This document shows positions 5,834 through 6,241 of a DNA stretch of 6,241 bases, piece after piece. Source of the stretch: Caldilineae bacterium (lineage in GTDB: Bacteria > Chloroflexota > Anaerolineae > J102). A program made the translations under genes and the position numbers. Location of the stretch: NCBI GenBank assembly GCA_011176555.1, contig DUEF01000051.1, positions 1 through 6,241 of the forward strand. The letters run 5' to 3'. The notes beneath the pieces were generated by a model. That model worked only from the letters and a program-made list of their open reading frames with translations. It searched no databases and was not told the origin of the DNA. Each line of letters opens with the position of its first letter. Position 1 is the first letter of the stretch.

Positions 5834-6241
5834 ATGTTCTCAGATTCTCCTTCCCCCAGAACTGTTTGGCGCGTACTGGCCCTGTCACTCGGCCTGGTGG
5901 GCGGCGTTGTCGTCTTTTTGCAGTATTTCTTCCCGGATTCGGCCTCGCTGAGCAGCCTGGCGCAACCTGTTTTGCAGTGGGTGGTTTTGTTGACGGCCGC
6001 GGCGCTGCTGCTGGCCATCGGCAATCTCCTGGCCAGGCACGCGCGGCAGCTTCCCGGAGATCGTTCGAGCGCTTTGTTGCTGGCTGGTTTTGTGGTGATG
6101 TTCGTGGCGGGGCTGCTGCCGGGGGGATTCGAAAATGGTCTGGGGCGGTGGTTGTACCGTTGGCTTCTGGCGCCGGGGCTGGCCGCGGTGTTCGCCCTGT
6201 TGCCGGTTTTTCTGGGTTACGCCCTGGTGCAGCGCTTGCGC
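5834..6241 (+). CDS. Partial polytopic membrane protein, cut by the window edge
   Basis: An open frame starts at ATG 5834, 15 bases after the preceding stop, and runs to the window end without a stop, giving the first 136 residues. It starts MFSDSPSPRTVWRVLALSLG. I see four hydrophobic segments: about 13-33, 46-67, 79-96 and 110-130. The linker between the second and third is basic (ARHARQLPGDR, 67-77), and R9, R13 and the QRLR at 133-136 are also basic. This gives a consistent positive-inside topology with a cytoplasmic N-terminus. No enzyme or transporter motif is visible, and the rest of the gene is missing, so the family is unknown. It shares the reading frame of the preceding gene, separated only by TAG and five sense codons. 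Spacing suggests that it continues the secA operon. No Shine-Dalgarno precedes the ATG, so the exact start is provisional. Confidence 0.75.
   Translation, partial: MFSDSPSPRTVWRVLALSLGLVGGVVVFLQYFFPDSASLSSLAQPVLQWVVLLTAAALLLAIGNLLARHARQLPGDRSSALLLAGFVVMFVAGLLPGGFENGLGRWLYRWLLAPGLAAVFALLPVFLGYALVQRLR

Noticed and set aside
1..6241. tRNA, rRNA, CRISPR arrays, insertion sequences, attachment sites
   Set aside because: No regularly spaced repeats, transposase motifs, terminal inverted repeats of insertion-sequence type or RNA-gene signatures were seen by eye.

Overview
This window reads as a chromosomal fragment of a GC-rich bacterium. It carries, left to right, a type II toxin-antitoxin pair, a glycosyltransferase, secA, and three small unrecognised genes, all on the + strand. 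The SecA carries several lineage-type insertions, and most genes lack a clear Shine-Dalgarno. A perfect extended -10 element lies before secA. Together these suggest a member of the Chloroflexota (Anaerolineae-like), but that placement is an inference from memory of the family, not a search result.

Layout. Bases 1-105 hold a sigma-70-type promoter and a ribosome binding site. Bases 106-743 hold an antitoxin-like gene overlapping by one base (TAATG) with a PIN-domain VapC toxin. This pair is about 49% GC by hand count (295 of 600 over 121-720), against about 72% at the start of the next gene (172 of 240 over 781-1020). Bases 745-1896 encode a GT-B fold, family 4-like glycosyltransferase beginning one base after the toxin stop. 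Bases 1897-2017 are an AT-rich leader with a long imperfect hairpin followed by a T-tract. Just upstream of it is a TGnTATAAT promoter embedded in the glycosyltransferase stop codon.

Bases 2018-5038 encode a complete SecA of 1006 residues, about 100 longer than the 901-residue E. coli protein. The extra length comes from three internal insertions and a basic tail after the zinc motif. One base after the secA stop begins an 81-residue protein, then two bases later a 176-residue protein with a membrane segment at each end. After 15 bases comes a polytopic membrane protein cut off by the right edge. The packing suggests a secA operon whose downstream members may be membrane- or secretion-associated, but none has a function I can recognise.

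The most interesting points are the promoter-hairpin-T-tract arrangement in the secA leader (terminator or attenuator), the unusual architecture of this SecA, the tightly linked unknown small membrane genes behind it, and the low-GC toxin-antitoxin module abutting the glycosyltransferase. No clear, wholly new system can be demonstrated from the sequence alone.
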